Shown here: positions 27,923 through 34,756 of the stretch, one piece after another
How the letters are laid out: every line of letters begins with the position of its first letter
Position numbering within the stretch: the stretch's first letter is position 1
Assembly (NCBI GenBank): GCA_947581615.1
Contig: CANPVD010000092.1
Span: 1-39,032 of the forward strand
Reading direction: 5' to 3'
DNA: 39,032 bases
DNA from: Candidatus Humimonas hydrogenitrophica
GTDB lineage: Bacteria; Gemmatimonadota; Gemmatimonadetes; Palauibacterales; Palauibacteraceae
The notes under the pieces: model-generated
The model's input: only the letters and a program-made list of their open reading frames with translations
What the model was told of the DNA's origin: nothing
Database searches by the model: none
Program-made: the position numbers and the translations under genes

Positions 27923-28650
27923 TGCACCAGATCCTGCTGGTGGGCTTCTACGGTCTGATCACGGCACTGGCTACCGGACTGGGCGCCGTCCCGTTCGCGT
28001 TCGTCAAGCGGATCTCCGGCCGAACGGCGGCGCTGGCCAACGCGCTCGCCGCCGGCCTCATGCTGGGCGCCTCCTTCGGGCTCCTGGCCGAGGGCAGCCG
28101 GCACGGCGCGCCGCAGACCATCCTGGGGGCCAACGTCGGCCTGCTGTTCGTTCTGCTGGCGCACCGGTGGATCGGTCACGGGGACGTCTCCTTCGGCGAG
28201 GTGACCGGGGCCGGTGCGCGCCGCATGCTCCTCATCGTCCTGGTCATGACCGTCCACTCCTTCTCGGAGGGTGTCGCGGTCGGGGCGGCGTTCGGCGGTG
28301 GGACGGAGCTCGCCTTTCTCATCACGGTGGCGATCGCCGTCCACAACGTCCCCGAGGGTCTGGCCATCAGCGCCGTGCTTCGGCCCGAGGGCACGAGCGT
28401 GCTGGCGTGCGCGGGCTGGAGCGTGTTCTCCTCCCTGCCCCAGCCCCTCATGGCCGTGCCCGCGTATCTTCTGGTGGAGACCATCCACCCCGCGCTGCCT
28501 TACGGCATCGGCTTCGCCGCCGGCGCCATGGTGTTCATGGTGTTCCTCGAGCTCCTCCCCGAGGCGTTCGAGGACGCGCCGCGCTGGCTGATCGGAATCC
28601 TGACGAGCGGATCGATGACGGTCATGTTGCTGTTCCAGAGGATCCTCTAG
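27922..28650 (+). CDS. ZIP-family metal transporter, second of a pair
   Basis: Also 242 residues, the same length as its neighbour, but clearly divergent in sequence. Metal-site helices read MTVHSFSEGVAVGAAF (H112, E116) and AVHNVPEGLAISAVL (H141, N142, P144, E145), the canonical ZIP/GufA pattern, and the C-terminal region is MVFLELLPEAFEDAP. It begins at an ATG sharing its A with the stop of the first gene. The two may form a heterodimer, since ZIP proteins are dimers, or act separately. The substrate cannot be told; zinc is the usual one. Confidence 0.88.
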   Translation: MHQILLVGFYGLITALATGLGAVPFAFVKRISGRTAALANALAAGLMLGASFGLLAEGSRHGAPQTILGANVGLLFVLLAHRWIGHGDVSFGEVTGAGARRMLLIVLVMTVHSFSEGVAVGAAFGGGTELAFLITVAIAVHNVPEGLAISAVLRPEGTSVLACAGWSVFSSLPQPLMAVPAYLLVETIHPALPYGIGFAAGAMVFMVFLELLPEAFEDAPRWLIGILTSGSMTVMLLFQRIL

Positions 28651-28692
28651 CTCGGAAACCAGGTCGGGATCGGATCCGTAGTCGACCGGGAG

Positions 28693-28722
28693 CGCCGGAG
28701 AGGGTGCTTGCCCCCTCCGGCG
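28693..28722 (+). terminator. Hairpin after the ZIP pair
   Basis: An 8-base-pair stem (CGCCGGAG / CTCCGGCG), one mismatch and three further pairs around a 6-base loop lie 43 bases after the second ZIP stop. No T-run follows. Its descending arm contains the -35 element of the next promoter. Confidence 0.4.
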
Positions 28723-28736
28723 GCGCGCCCGACCTT
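28708..28736 (+). promoter_or_regulatory. Promoter TTGCCC - 17 bases - GACCTT
   Basis: TTGCCC (28708-28713) and GACCTT (28731-28736) are 17 bases apart, 65 bases before the ATG at 28802. Confidence 0.45.
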
Positions 28737-28801
28737 GCGGGTTGACCGCGCGGTCCGAGCCGCGCCCCCCATCCCCGCCATCGAAACGCACGGATCGACA
28801 C

Positions 28802-29401
28802 ATGACGCCGAAATCCTTCGATATTCCCGACATCCCGGACATTCCAGGTCTGGACGACGACGACGCGGGAGCGGGCGGGTCGCGCGGTCGATCCCGCCGA
28901 GGCGGCGGCTCCGGCGGAGGCCGACGTCGCCGATGGCCGTGGCTGTTGAGCGGCATCGTCCTCGGCGTCCTCGGCACCCTCTTCCTCCCCGGTCTCCTGC
29001 GTCCCTACCTCCCGGCGGCCCTGCGGGGACGGACGACGCGCGTGGAGGGCCTGGTGGTCGAGAAGGGGAAGGAGGGCAGCCGGCTCCTCCTCACCGTGGA
29101 TACGCAGGAGGGAGCCATGCTCGCCACGTTCGACAAGAAGGTCCCCGAGATCGACCTCCTGGTGGCCCGAGGCGACTCGGTGACGCTGGGCGTCCCGACC
29201 TACCGACCGTTCGTGCAGGAACCCGAGCTCCTCGGGGTCAAGAAGTTCCCGGGCGGCGCCCCGCGGACCGGAGGCGGCGTGGCCGCTCCGGCCCAGGGGG
29301 CGGCGGGCCCGGGCGCCCCGACATCCATGGCGCCGGACACGCAGCCGGGCCGTGATACGACCCCGTCGTCCGACTCCACCGCCGGCGAGGAGAGCCGCTG
29401 A
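28802..29401 (+). CDS. Single-pass membrane protein of unknown function
   Basis: A 199-residue protein that I do not recognise. It begins with a short repeat (IPDIPDIPG) and an acidic patch (DDDDAG), then a Gly/Arg-rich linker and one membrane helix (WLLSGIVLGVLGTLFLPGLL, about 47-66). The outside domain (TTRVEGLVVEKGKEGSRLLLTVDTQ, MLATFDKKVPEIDLLV, GDSVTLGVPTYRPFV) looks like a small beta-barrel of the OB or SH3 type. The last 50 residues are a disordered Gly/Ala/Pro/Thr tail. The ordering suggests a cytoplasmic N-terminus and an external domain. The start ATG at 28802 has no strong ribosome-binding site. Confidence 0.6.
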   Translation: MTPKSFDIPDIPDIPGLDDDDAGAGGSRGRSRRGGGSGGGRRRRWPWLLSGIVLGVLGTLFLPGLLRPYLPAALRGRTTRVEGLVVEKGKEGSRLLLTVDTQEGAMLATFDKKVPEIDLLVARGDSVTLGVPTYRPFVQEPELLGVKKFPGGAPRTGGGVAAPAQGAAGPGAPTSMAPDTQPGRDTTPSSDSTAGEESR

Positions 29402-29466
29402 GGGGACCCCGCGAGGCGACGGGGCCGTGCCTGCCCCGGCTCCGGTCCCGCCCCCTTGCGATCGAC

Positions 29467-29476
29467 TGGTATACCA
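29467..29476. promoter_or_regulatory. Palindrome TGGTATACCA, likely GntR/FCD operator
   Basis: A perfect 10-base palindrome sits 19 bases before the TACCTT element of the GntR gene, overlapping its -35 region. TGGT-AT-ACCA has the general form of operators bound by FCD-type GntR regulators. The site suggests that the regulator controls its own gene. Confidence 0.6.
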
Positions 29477-29494
29477 TCGACGGCGTAGCCGGGA

Positions 29495-29500
29495 TACCTT
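29495..29500 (+). promoter_or_regulatory. Candidate -10 element TACCTT for the GntR gene
   Basis: TACCTT at 29495-29500 lies 55 bases before the ATG at 29556 and downstream of the palindrome. The -35 region is poor. Confidence 0.4.
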
Positions 29501-29555
29501 GGACTGAGGACGGGACCTGTCCGTGGCGACACGAACTCGATCCGGAGCACCGTCG

Positions 29556-30236
29556 ATGAAGCCCGTCAACGACCGTGAGGATGGACCGCTACTCAACCGG
29601 CCGCCGCTACGCGAGCAGATCCGGGCGATCGTCCGGGAGTGGCTCATGGAGGGAAGGCTGTCGCCGGGCTCGGACCTCAACGAGCGCGAGCTCGCGGAAC
29701 AGCTCGGCGCCAGCCGCACCCCCGTCCGGGAGGCGCTCCTCCTGCTCGCCCTCGAGGGTTTCGTATCGGTGAGCCCCTACCGTGGCTACTTCGTGGCCCC
29801 GCTCACGCGCGAGGAAGCGCACGAGCTCTACACCCTCATCGGGGTGCTCGAGCGGCACGCCCTGCTCTCGGGAGGCCTCCCCGACACCGAGGAGCGGAGC
29901 CACATGGCCGAGCTCGACCGGGAACGCCGCGGCCGCATGGACGATCCCGGACGCCAGATCGAGCTCGACCGGGCCTGGCACGAAGCCCTGCTGTCACGCT
30001 CGGCCGGCAACGCCGTCCTGCACGAGGAGCTCGCGCGGGTCAAGAACCGCGTCACGCGTTACGAGCAGGCCTTCCAGCGAGCTCCCGTCGAGTGCGCCCA
30101 GGCCATGGAGGAGCACCGCCGCATCCGGGAGGCCGTGGACAGCGACGACCTCTCGGGAGCCGCCAGCCTCCTCGAGGCCCACTGGGGGACGGCCGTCCAG
30201 ACCCTTCCCCGGTGGCTGCCCGAGCAGGAGGACTGA
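29556..30236 (+). CDS. GntR-family transcriptional regulator, FCD type
   Basis: A 226-residue DNA-binding regulator. The N-terminal winged helix-turn-helix reads LREQIRAIVREWLMEGRL, DLNERELAEQLGASRTPVREALLLLALEGF and VSPYRGYFVAPLTREEA. The C-terminal FCD ligand domain is all-helical, with LDRAWHEALLSRSAGN and the late EEHRRIREAVDSDDLSGAASLLEAHW carrying the usual histidine and acidic residues that bind a metal and a small organic acid. The start chosen is the ATG at 29556, with GGAG 9 bases upstream; a GTG at 29523 would add 11 residues. The ligand and targets are unknown; the neighbouring secreted protein gene 640 bases downstream is one candidate. Confidence 0.88.
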   Translation: MKPVNDREDGPLLNRPPLREQIRAIVREWLMEGRLSPGSDLNERELAEQLGASRTPVREALLLLALEGFVSVSPYRGYFVAPLTREEAHELYTLIGVLERHALLSGGLPDTEERSHMAELDRERRGRMDDPGRQIELDRAWHEALLSRSAGNAVLHEELARVKNRVTRYEQAFQRAPVECAQAMEEHRRIREAVDSDDLSGAASLLEAHWGTAVQTLPRWLPEQED

Positions 30237-30877
30237 ACGAGGCGCCGCATCCCACGGCTATTCCACGGGACCTGGGATACACCGTCCTATCCGCACTACG
30301 CGCCACTTCTTGCAAAAAAGGCCAGGCCGGGCGCCGGCGAGATCTCTCTACCTCGTGAGCCGATCCGGTCGTAAATGGGTTACCCACAAATACATCGAAA
30401 TTCATTGACAGGTTGCCGAGCCCGGGAACGCCGCGTGCGCATGCGACCCACCGTTCGTCGAGGCGCAACTCCAGAACGGTGAACACCATGGAGCACCGTG
30501 ACACGACCGGCCATCGGCCTCCGGCGCTAGGCGGCGCCGAGTGCGGAGACCATCCCTCGCGGGGCGGGAGGGCGTGACCTTGTTACGCACGCTGCTCGAA
30601 ACCACGGCCAGCCTCGCCCGCAGGGTCGTCGACCGACTTCTGCACCGGAGAAACCGCCGCTTCTGGTGACCGGTTCCCATCCTTCGCCCCGCCTTCCAAC
30701 CTCCCCGTTGCGGGGCGGATCATCCGCTCATAACATGGGATTTATTCCGGCCTAAAGTCGCCGCGCTGCGACTCCCACCCCCACGTCCGCGTGGCCGGCA
30801 GACGGCCAGAGACTCCGGGATCCGGACACGCACCGGAGCGCTCGCGCTTCCCTTCTCCCCTGGAAGGAGGTCGATCG
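30237..30877. other. 640-base gap without a recognised gene
   Basis: The left part (30300-30410) is clearly more AT-rich than anything around it, with a poly-A run in TTGCAAAAAAGG. It contains an 11-base inverted repeat, TGGGTTACCCA (30376-30386), and TTGACA (30405-30410). The right part has a second AT-rich patch (30728-30760) with TAAAGT at 30753-30758, a possible -10 for the next gene. A 31-residue frame (30574-30669) is noted separately. Confidence 0.5.
30574..30669 (+). CDS. Possible 31-residue basic peptide
   Basis: A GTG frame encodes TLLRTLLETTASLARRVVDR and ends RRNRRFW, a leucine- and arginine-rich amphipathic helix. The upstream GGGAGG is only about two bases from the GTG, too close for a normal ribosome-binding site. 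No homology could be tested. Confidence 0.15.
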   Translation: MTLLRTLLETTASLARRVVDRLLHRRNRRFW

Positions 30878-31639
30878 ATGTCCATCGTCCGACGGTTCCT
30901 GCTCAGCCTCGCGATCCTCGGCGTGGCCCTGCCCGCCGGCCAGGCGACCGCACAGAACGTGGCCCGCACCTACTGGTTTACGCCGCCTCCCGGCAAGACA
31001 GCCGCGTTCGAGCAGGCACTCAAGTCCCACGCCGCCTGGCGGAAGGAGGCCGGCGATCCGTGGAGCTGGAGCGTCTACCAGGTCGTCAACGGAGAGCGGC
31101 TCGGCACTTTCGTCGCCCGCTCCGACGGACACGCGTGGGCCGATCTCGACGTCTACGACAACGGCTTCGGGCCGAAGGGGAGCGAGCGCTTCGGCGCTGA
31201 CGTGGCTCCGCACCTGGCCTCCGAGACGAGCCTCCTCACCGTCGTCGACACGGCGCACATGAGCCTGCCCGACAAGCCCGAGGGCTACGCGCTGGTCGAG
31301 CTGGTCGTCTACCACCTGAAGGCCGACCAGGTGCAGGCGTTCGACCGGGCGATCGACCAGATCCACAAGGCCATCGTCGCGAGCAAGTGGCCCGTGCACT
31401 ACGCTTGGGAGATGCCCGTCAACGGCGGACGGGGCGAGGACCGTTTCCTGGCCATCTTCCATCCCGACTGGGCCAACTTCGAGCCCATCCAACCCAGCAT
31501 GGAGGCCATGCTGACCGAGCAGCTCGGACAGGACCAGGCCCTGAAGCTGTTCCAGGCCATCACGGGCACCTTCTGGGAGACGACCAGCATGGTACTCCGG
31601 TACCGGCCGGACCTCTCGGTCGTTCAGGAAGGCATGTAG
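30878..31639 (+). CDS. Secreted protein with two ABM-like (dimeric alpha-beta barrel) repeats
   Basis: A 253-residue exported protein. The signal peptide (MSIVRRFLLSLAILGVALP, then AQ) is clear. Two similar halves follow: ARTYWFTPPPGKTAAFEQAL with AWRKEAGDPWSWSVYQVV and TFVARSDGHAWADLDVYD, and then ALVELVVYHLKADQVQAFDRAI with WPVHYAWEMPVNGG and FLAIFHPDWANFEP. Each has the beta-alpha-beta pattern of ferredoxin-like (ABM) folds, which fits an ABM-like barrel; the function is unknown. A perfect ribosome-binding site (GGAAGGAGG) lies 8 bases before the ATG. The upstream regulator could control it. Confidence 0.7.
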   Translation: MSIVRRFLLSLAILGVALPAGQATAQNVARTYWFTPPPGKTAAFEQALKSHAAWRKEAGDPWSWSVYQVVNGERLGTFVARSDGHAWADLDVYDNGFGPKGSERFGADVAPHLASETSLLTVVDTAHMSLPDKPEGYALVELVVYHLKADQVQAFDRAIDQIHKAIVASKWPVHYAWEMPVNGGRGEDRFLAIFHPDWANFEPIQPSMEAMLTEQLGQDQALKLFQAITGTFWETTSMVLRYRPDLSVVQEGM

Positions 31640-31660
31640 GGAGCGCAACGCAACATGCGA

Positions 31661-31690
31661 GGGGGGTGAGGCGAGTTCCCCTCACCCTCC
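31661..31690. terminator. Two-way terminator between convergent genes
   Basis: An 11-base-pair stem with one G-T pair (GGGGTGAGG / CCTCACCC core) and an 8-base loop lies between the secreted protein stop and the M20 stop, overlapping the latter. It lacks a T-run on the plus strand and has a few Ts on the minus strand. Confidence 0.5.
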
Positions 31691-32941
31691 CGCCACTCCA
31701 CAGAAGCGCAGCGCCGCGACGGCGACCACCCGGGCCGCGGTGACGAGCTCCTCGATGACGACGTTCTCGTCGGGACGGTGCGCGTCCCGTACATCGCCGG
31801 GTCCGAAATGCACGGTCGGAATGCCCCCCACCGCGACCAGGAGCCGCATGTCCGACCCGTAGCGCATCCCTCGCACCTGCGGCACCGTCTGTGTGACCTC
31901 CCCGAACGCCGCTTCCAGTGTCCGCACGACCTCAGAAGCCGGGTCCGTGCGGGCCGCCCCGAACTGCGCACCCGACCACTCCACGACGGGCGGGTTTCGG
32001 GCCAGCCACGGGTCGTGGGCGGACGCGGACGACAGCGCGGCCTCGAACGCCCGTCTAGCGTCCTCCGGCGCCTCTCCGGGCGGGAACCCCAGCCTCCCCT
32101 CGAACTGGAGCGACTCGGGGACGGTGGAGGCCCAGATGCCGGAACGCACGCGGCCGATCGCCAGGGCGAAGGGCAACGCGTCTTCCGCGAACAGGGGATC
32201 CGACACGTCGCGGTTGCGCTCGACCTCGAGCTCGCGCAGCGCGGCCACGAGGCGCCCGAAGGGCTCGATCGGACTCACACCCTCCTCGCGGAAGGCGCCG
32301 TGTGCCGCCAGGCCGGGCACCGTGACGCGGAAGCCCAGCGCCCCGCCATGGGCGGGTCCGATCGCCAGGCCGGTGGGCTCGAGCACGATGGCCCCCTGGC
32401 CCGTGTGCCCGCGTACGAGCGTGGCCAGCGTTCCAGCGCCACCGTCCTCCTCCCCGATGACGCTCTGGAGCTGCAGCGTTCCCTGCAGATCGACCCCCGC
32501 GTCGGCGATCGCCCGAGCCACCGCCAGGGCGCAGCACAGCCCACCCTTCATGTCACAAGTGCCCCGGCCGTACACCCGGCCGCCGCGGACCCGTGCCTCG
32601 AAGGGAGGCGAGGTCCAGCGATCCGGCTCCCCGGCCTCGACCACGTCCACGTGGCCATTGAGGATGAGGGTGGGGCCATCCCCCCGTCCCACCGACCCGA
32701 CGACCCCGAGTCCCGAATCTCTCTCGATCTCGGCCGTGTAGGCCGGATGTCTCCGGAGCGTCTCGAAGTCGATCTCCCACACGTCCGTCCCCAGCCCGAT
32801 CTCCCTCATTCGGCCCGCCACGGCCTCCTGGACCGGCGTCTCGCCGCCCGACAGGCCAGGAATCGCCACCAACTCGTCCAGGCAGTCCAACAGGTACTCC
32901 GGAGACAACGCCCCCAGCACCCGATCCTCGACCTTCCTCAC
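31682..32941 (-). CDS. M20-family metallopeptidase/deacylase (ArgE/DapE-like)
   Basis: A 419-residue zinc hydrolase. LNGHVDVVEAG carries the first zinc ligand and GRGTCDMKGGLCCALAVARAI the bridging Asp. VIGEEDGGAG has the catalytic Glu and next ligand, and the dimerisation domain includes GLAAHGAFREEG. The C-terminal ligand region is MRYGSDMRLLVAVGGIPTVHFGPGD. The family includes acetylornithine deacetylase, succinyl-diaminopimelate desuccinylase and aminoacylases; the sequence does not choose between them and no biosynthetic neighbours help. The start is the GTG at 32941. It is divergent from the next gene by 184 bases. Confidence 0.85.
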   Translation of the reverse strand: MRKVEDRVLGALSPEYLLDCLDELVAIPGLSGGETPVQEAVAGRMREIGLGTDVWEIDFETLRRHPAYTAEIERDSGLGVVGSVGRGDGPTLILNGHVDVVEAGEPDRWTSPPFEARVRGGRVYGRGTCDMKGGLCCALAVARAIADAGVDLQGTLQLQSVIGEEDGGAGTLATLVRGHTGQGAIVLEPTGLAIGPAHGGALGFRVTVPGLAAHGAFREEGVSPIEPFGRLVAALRELEVERNRDVSDPLFAEDALPFALAIGRVRSGIWASTVPESLQFEGRLGFPPGEAPEDARRAFEAALSSASAHDPWLARNPPVVEWSGAQFGAARTDPASEVVRTLEAAFGEVTQTVPQVRGMRYGSDMRLLVAVGGIPTVHFGPGDVRDAHRPDENVVIEELVTAARVVAVAALRFCGVAGG

Positions 32942-33125
32942 GCTCCACCCCCCATCGCGTGGCGACGGCGCCGACGCGACCCGTCGTCCAACGCATCATC
33001 GTGGTCACTCGGCGCACCTGGACGTCATTGGTCGCGCCCGATCAAACCCTGGCGGCTCCCCGTACGTCCAATTTGACAGAAACGGTCGTGCCAGGTCCAC
33101 CCCACGTCGCCATGCGGAGGGCGCC

Positions 33126-33728
33126 ATGCGGTACGCCACGCCAAGCAAGCTCGGTCGACTCACCAGCCCCCTCTCTATGCTCGCCTTCCTGCCCATCGCC
33201 ATGGCCATCCAGGCGACTCGACCCTCCGGGGACCAGGACGTGGGCGTCCGGGTCGAGGCCGCACGCGCTCTGTTCGGCACTCGCGTGCCATCGCAATACC
33301 TCCGGGTAGATCCCTGCCGACCGGATCCGATGAGCGTTCGCCTGCCGGTCGAGGGGATCGTGCTCCCCGACCTGCGCCAGCACCCGTGGCCCAGGCCTCC
33401 ACTGGCCGTCGCGGCCGACATTCTGGCCTCGGAAATCTCGCCACTGCGCGAGGCGGAGCATGGCATCCAGGCACCGGGGCGGATCGCGGAGCGATGGCAG
33501 GAGGCGATCGTCCCGCCGGCGTTGAAGCCCGAGCCATGGCCCGCGCCTCCCGCGGTGCGTGCCTGGCTCGAGCCCAACCGGGTGGCACACCTCGAGCCCG
33601 ATCCCCCGAGCATCGTCCCGGTGACGGTGCCGCACGAGACGCTCACGGACGTGACCCTGGCGCGCATCCCGTGGCCGGAGCCGGAGGACTCGGTCCGTGA
33701 GCCCGCGGGACGCTGTCCGGTCGCCTGA
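33126..33728 (+). CDS. Secreted protein with a Pro/Trp-rich repeat, unknown function
   Basis: A 200-residue protein with an N-terminal export segment (LSMLAFLPIAMAIQA) and good codon use. A Pro-Trp-Pro motif recurs at about 50-residue spacing: HPWPRPP (86-92), EPWPAPP (136-142) and IPWPEPE (181-187), with loosely similar surroundings. Two cysteines (C64, C197) are near the middle and end. GGAGGG lies 4 bases before the ATG. The upstream TTGACA (33073-33078) is a perfect -35 sequence without a clear -10. Open frames on the opposite strand are longer, but their starts and codon use are poor. No known family is recognised. Confidence 0.6.
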   Translation: MRYATPSKLGRLTSPLSMLAFLPIAMAIQATRPSGDQDVGVRVEAARALFGTRVPSQYLRVDPCRPDPMSVRLPVEGIVLPDLRQHPWPRPPLAVAADILASEISPLREAEHGIQAPGRIAERWQEAIVPPALKPEPWPAPPAVRAWLEPNRVAHLEPDPPSIVPVTVPHETLTDVTLARIPWPEPEDSVREPAGRCPVA

Positions 33729-33801
33729 CACGACGCGGATCGGACCGCTGAAACCCCGCGACCGGGAACTCCGTAGGGAGGGGCGAAGGACGAACACGAG
33801 G

Positions 33802-33834
33802 ATGCGACCGACACGATACTGGAAACAGGAGTGA
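33802..33834 (+). CDS. Possible 10-residue ORF
   Basis: MRPTRYWKQE, starting at an ATG with AAGGA 11 bases upstream and ending 5 bases before the next tiny ORF. It could be chance; the spacing is the only support. Confidence 0.15.
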   Translation: MRPTRYWKQE

Positions 33835-33839
33835 CGACG

Positions 33840-33902
33840 ATGCTCTACCGACGCTGGAATGGCCGACGACCCGAGATGCTCTACGTGAGGAAGCTCGGCT
33901 GA
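33840..33902 (+). CDS. Possible 20-residue basic peptide
   Basis: A tiny ORF with MLYRRWNGRRPE at the start and MLYVRKLG at the end, an internal MLY-R-type repeat. AGGAG lies 8 bases before the ATG, an excellent ribosome-binding site. A strong terminator follows 33 bases after the stop. It lies downstream of the Pro/Trp-repeat gene and may share its transcript. Confidence 0.35.
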   Translation: MLYRRWNGRRPEMLYVRKLG

Positions 33903-33935
33903 CGCGAACGACGCACCCGGCAGAGGTCCGGAACG

Positions 33936-33966
33936 AGAGGGGGATGGCCCAGGGTCGTCCCCCTCT
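33936..33966 (+). terminator. Strong intrinsic terminator
   Basis: A 9-base-pair stem AGAGGGGGA / TCCCCCTCT with a 13-base loop is followed by a T-rich stretch (TCTTCTTCGTTGTG). It ends the unit of the Pro/Trp-repeat protein and the tiny ORFs. Confidence 0.75.
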
Positions 33967-33999
33967 TCTTCGTTGTGTCCGCACCTGGCGCCCACGTTG

Positions 34000-34683
34000 G
34001 TGTATCTCCGGTTCGAATCGCACCACCTCGCGGACGACGGGGGCACCTTGGGCCGAACGTACATGGATCCCACCCACAGAGACGCGCGGGACATCCGCAC
34101 CGGACGGGGCGACCCCGAGGTGGTGTTCGTCGGGACCCGCAACCGCATCGCCCTGGACACCGATCTCGACCCCGGGCGCCCGGTCCCGGACGGGACGGTG
34201 TCGGTCCAGATCCTTCGCAAGGACACGGGCGTCCCGATCGGGCAGTTCGCGGCCGTGGAAGGCTCCCTGGACCGGTTTAGACAGCTGTTCGTGGAACCTC
34301 GACAGGTCGGCCTGACCTGCGTCCAGGAATACCCTGGAGTCGTGGGCCAGCTGCTGGTACTCCTTCCTCCGGTCGCCCTGTCGGAGCTCCAGGGCGAAAG
34401 CGTATCCCCCCCGGAGGACGAGGACTGGCGGGCCAGCCTGGAAGACGAGCCCGACCTCGGGGCCGTCGGTGGCGACCCGCGTGCCGCCGCCGAGGGACAC
34501 GAGGACCAGCTCGCGGCGCTGCACGCCGGGAACGTGGTGCGTTTCGCCGCCGACCGGGAGCATCCCGACAGCCTCACGCAGGAGGCCGCCGGCCTCCTGC
34601 GCGATGCCCTCGAAGGCCCTCTGCCCCCCCTGTCGGAGCGCCTGATCGAAGAGCTCGCCTCGAGCGCCCCCGGAGAGCCCTAG
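34000..34683 (+). CDS. Acidic protein of unknown function
   Basis: A 227-residue frame, not recognised. The first 120 residues (VYLRFESHHLADDGG, DPEVVFVGTRNRIALDTDL, GTVSVQILRKDTGVPIGQF) look beta-rich; the later part is acidic (PPEDEDWRASLEDEPDL) and the C-terminus is helical (SLTQEAAGLLRDALEGPLPPLSERLIEEL). There is no signal peptide or membrane helix. The start is uncertain: GTG at 34000 is chosen, but TTG at 33997 or 33973 are possible, and no ribosome-binding site is seen. It starts just after the terminator, so it needs its own promoter, which I could not find. Codon use supports coding better than the opposite-strand frame. Confidence 0.45.
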   Translation: MYLRFESHHLADDGGTLGRTYMDPTHRDARDIRTGRGDPEVVFVGTRNRIALDTDLDPGRPVPDGTVSVQILRKDTGVPIGQFAAVEGSLDRFRQLFVEPRQVGLTCVQEYPGVVGQLLVLLPPVALSELQGESVSPPEDEDWRASLEDEPDLGAVGGDPRAAAEGHEDQLAALHAGNVVRFAADREHPDSLTQEAAGLLRDALEGPLPPLSERLIEELASSAPGEP

Positions 34684-34756
34684 GACCGCGACGGCGTCGC
34701 GGCGGTCAGTCCGGGACGGCGCTCGACGGGCACGGTGCCGCAAGGGCGACGGACGT

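Noticed and set aside
34011-34025. GGTTCGAATC, like a tRNA T-arm
   Set aside because: The flanking bases do not pair as a T-stem and no acceptor or anticodon stem can be built. It reads as codons of the acidic protein.
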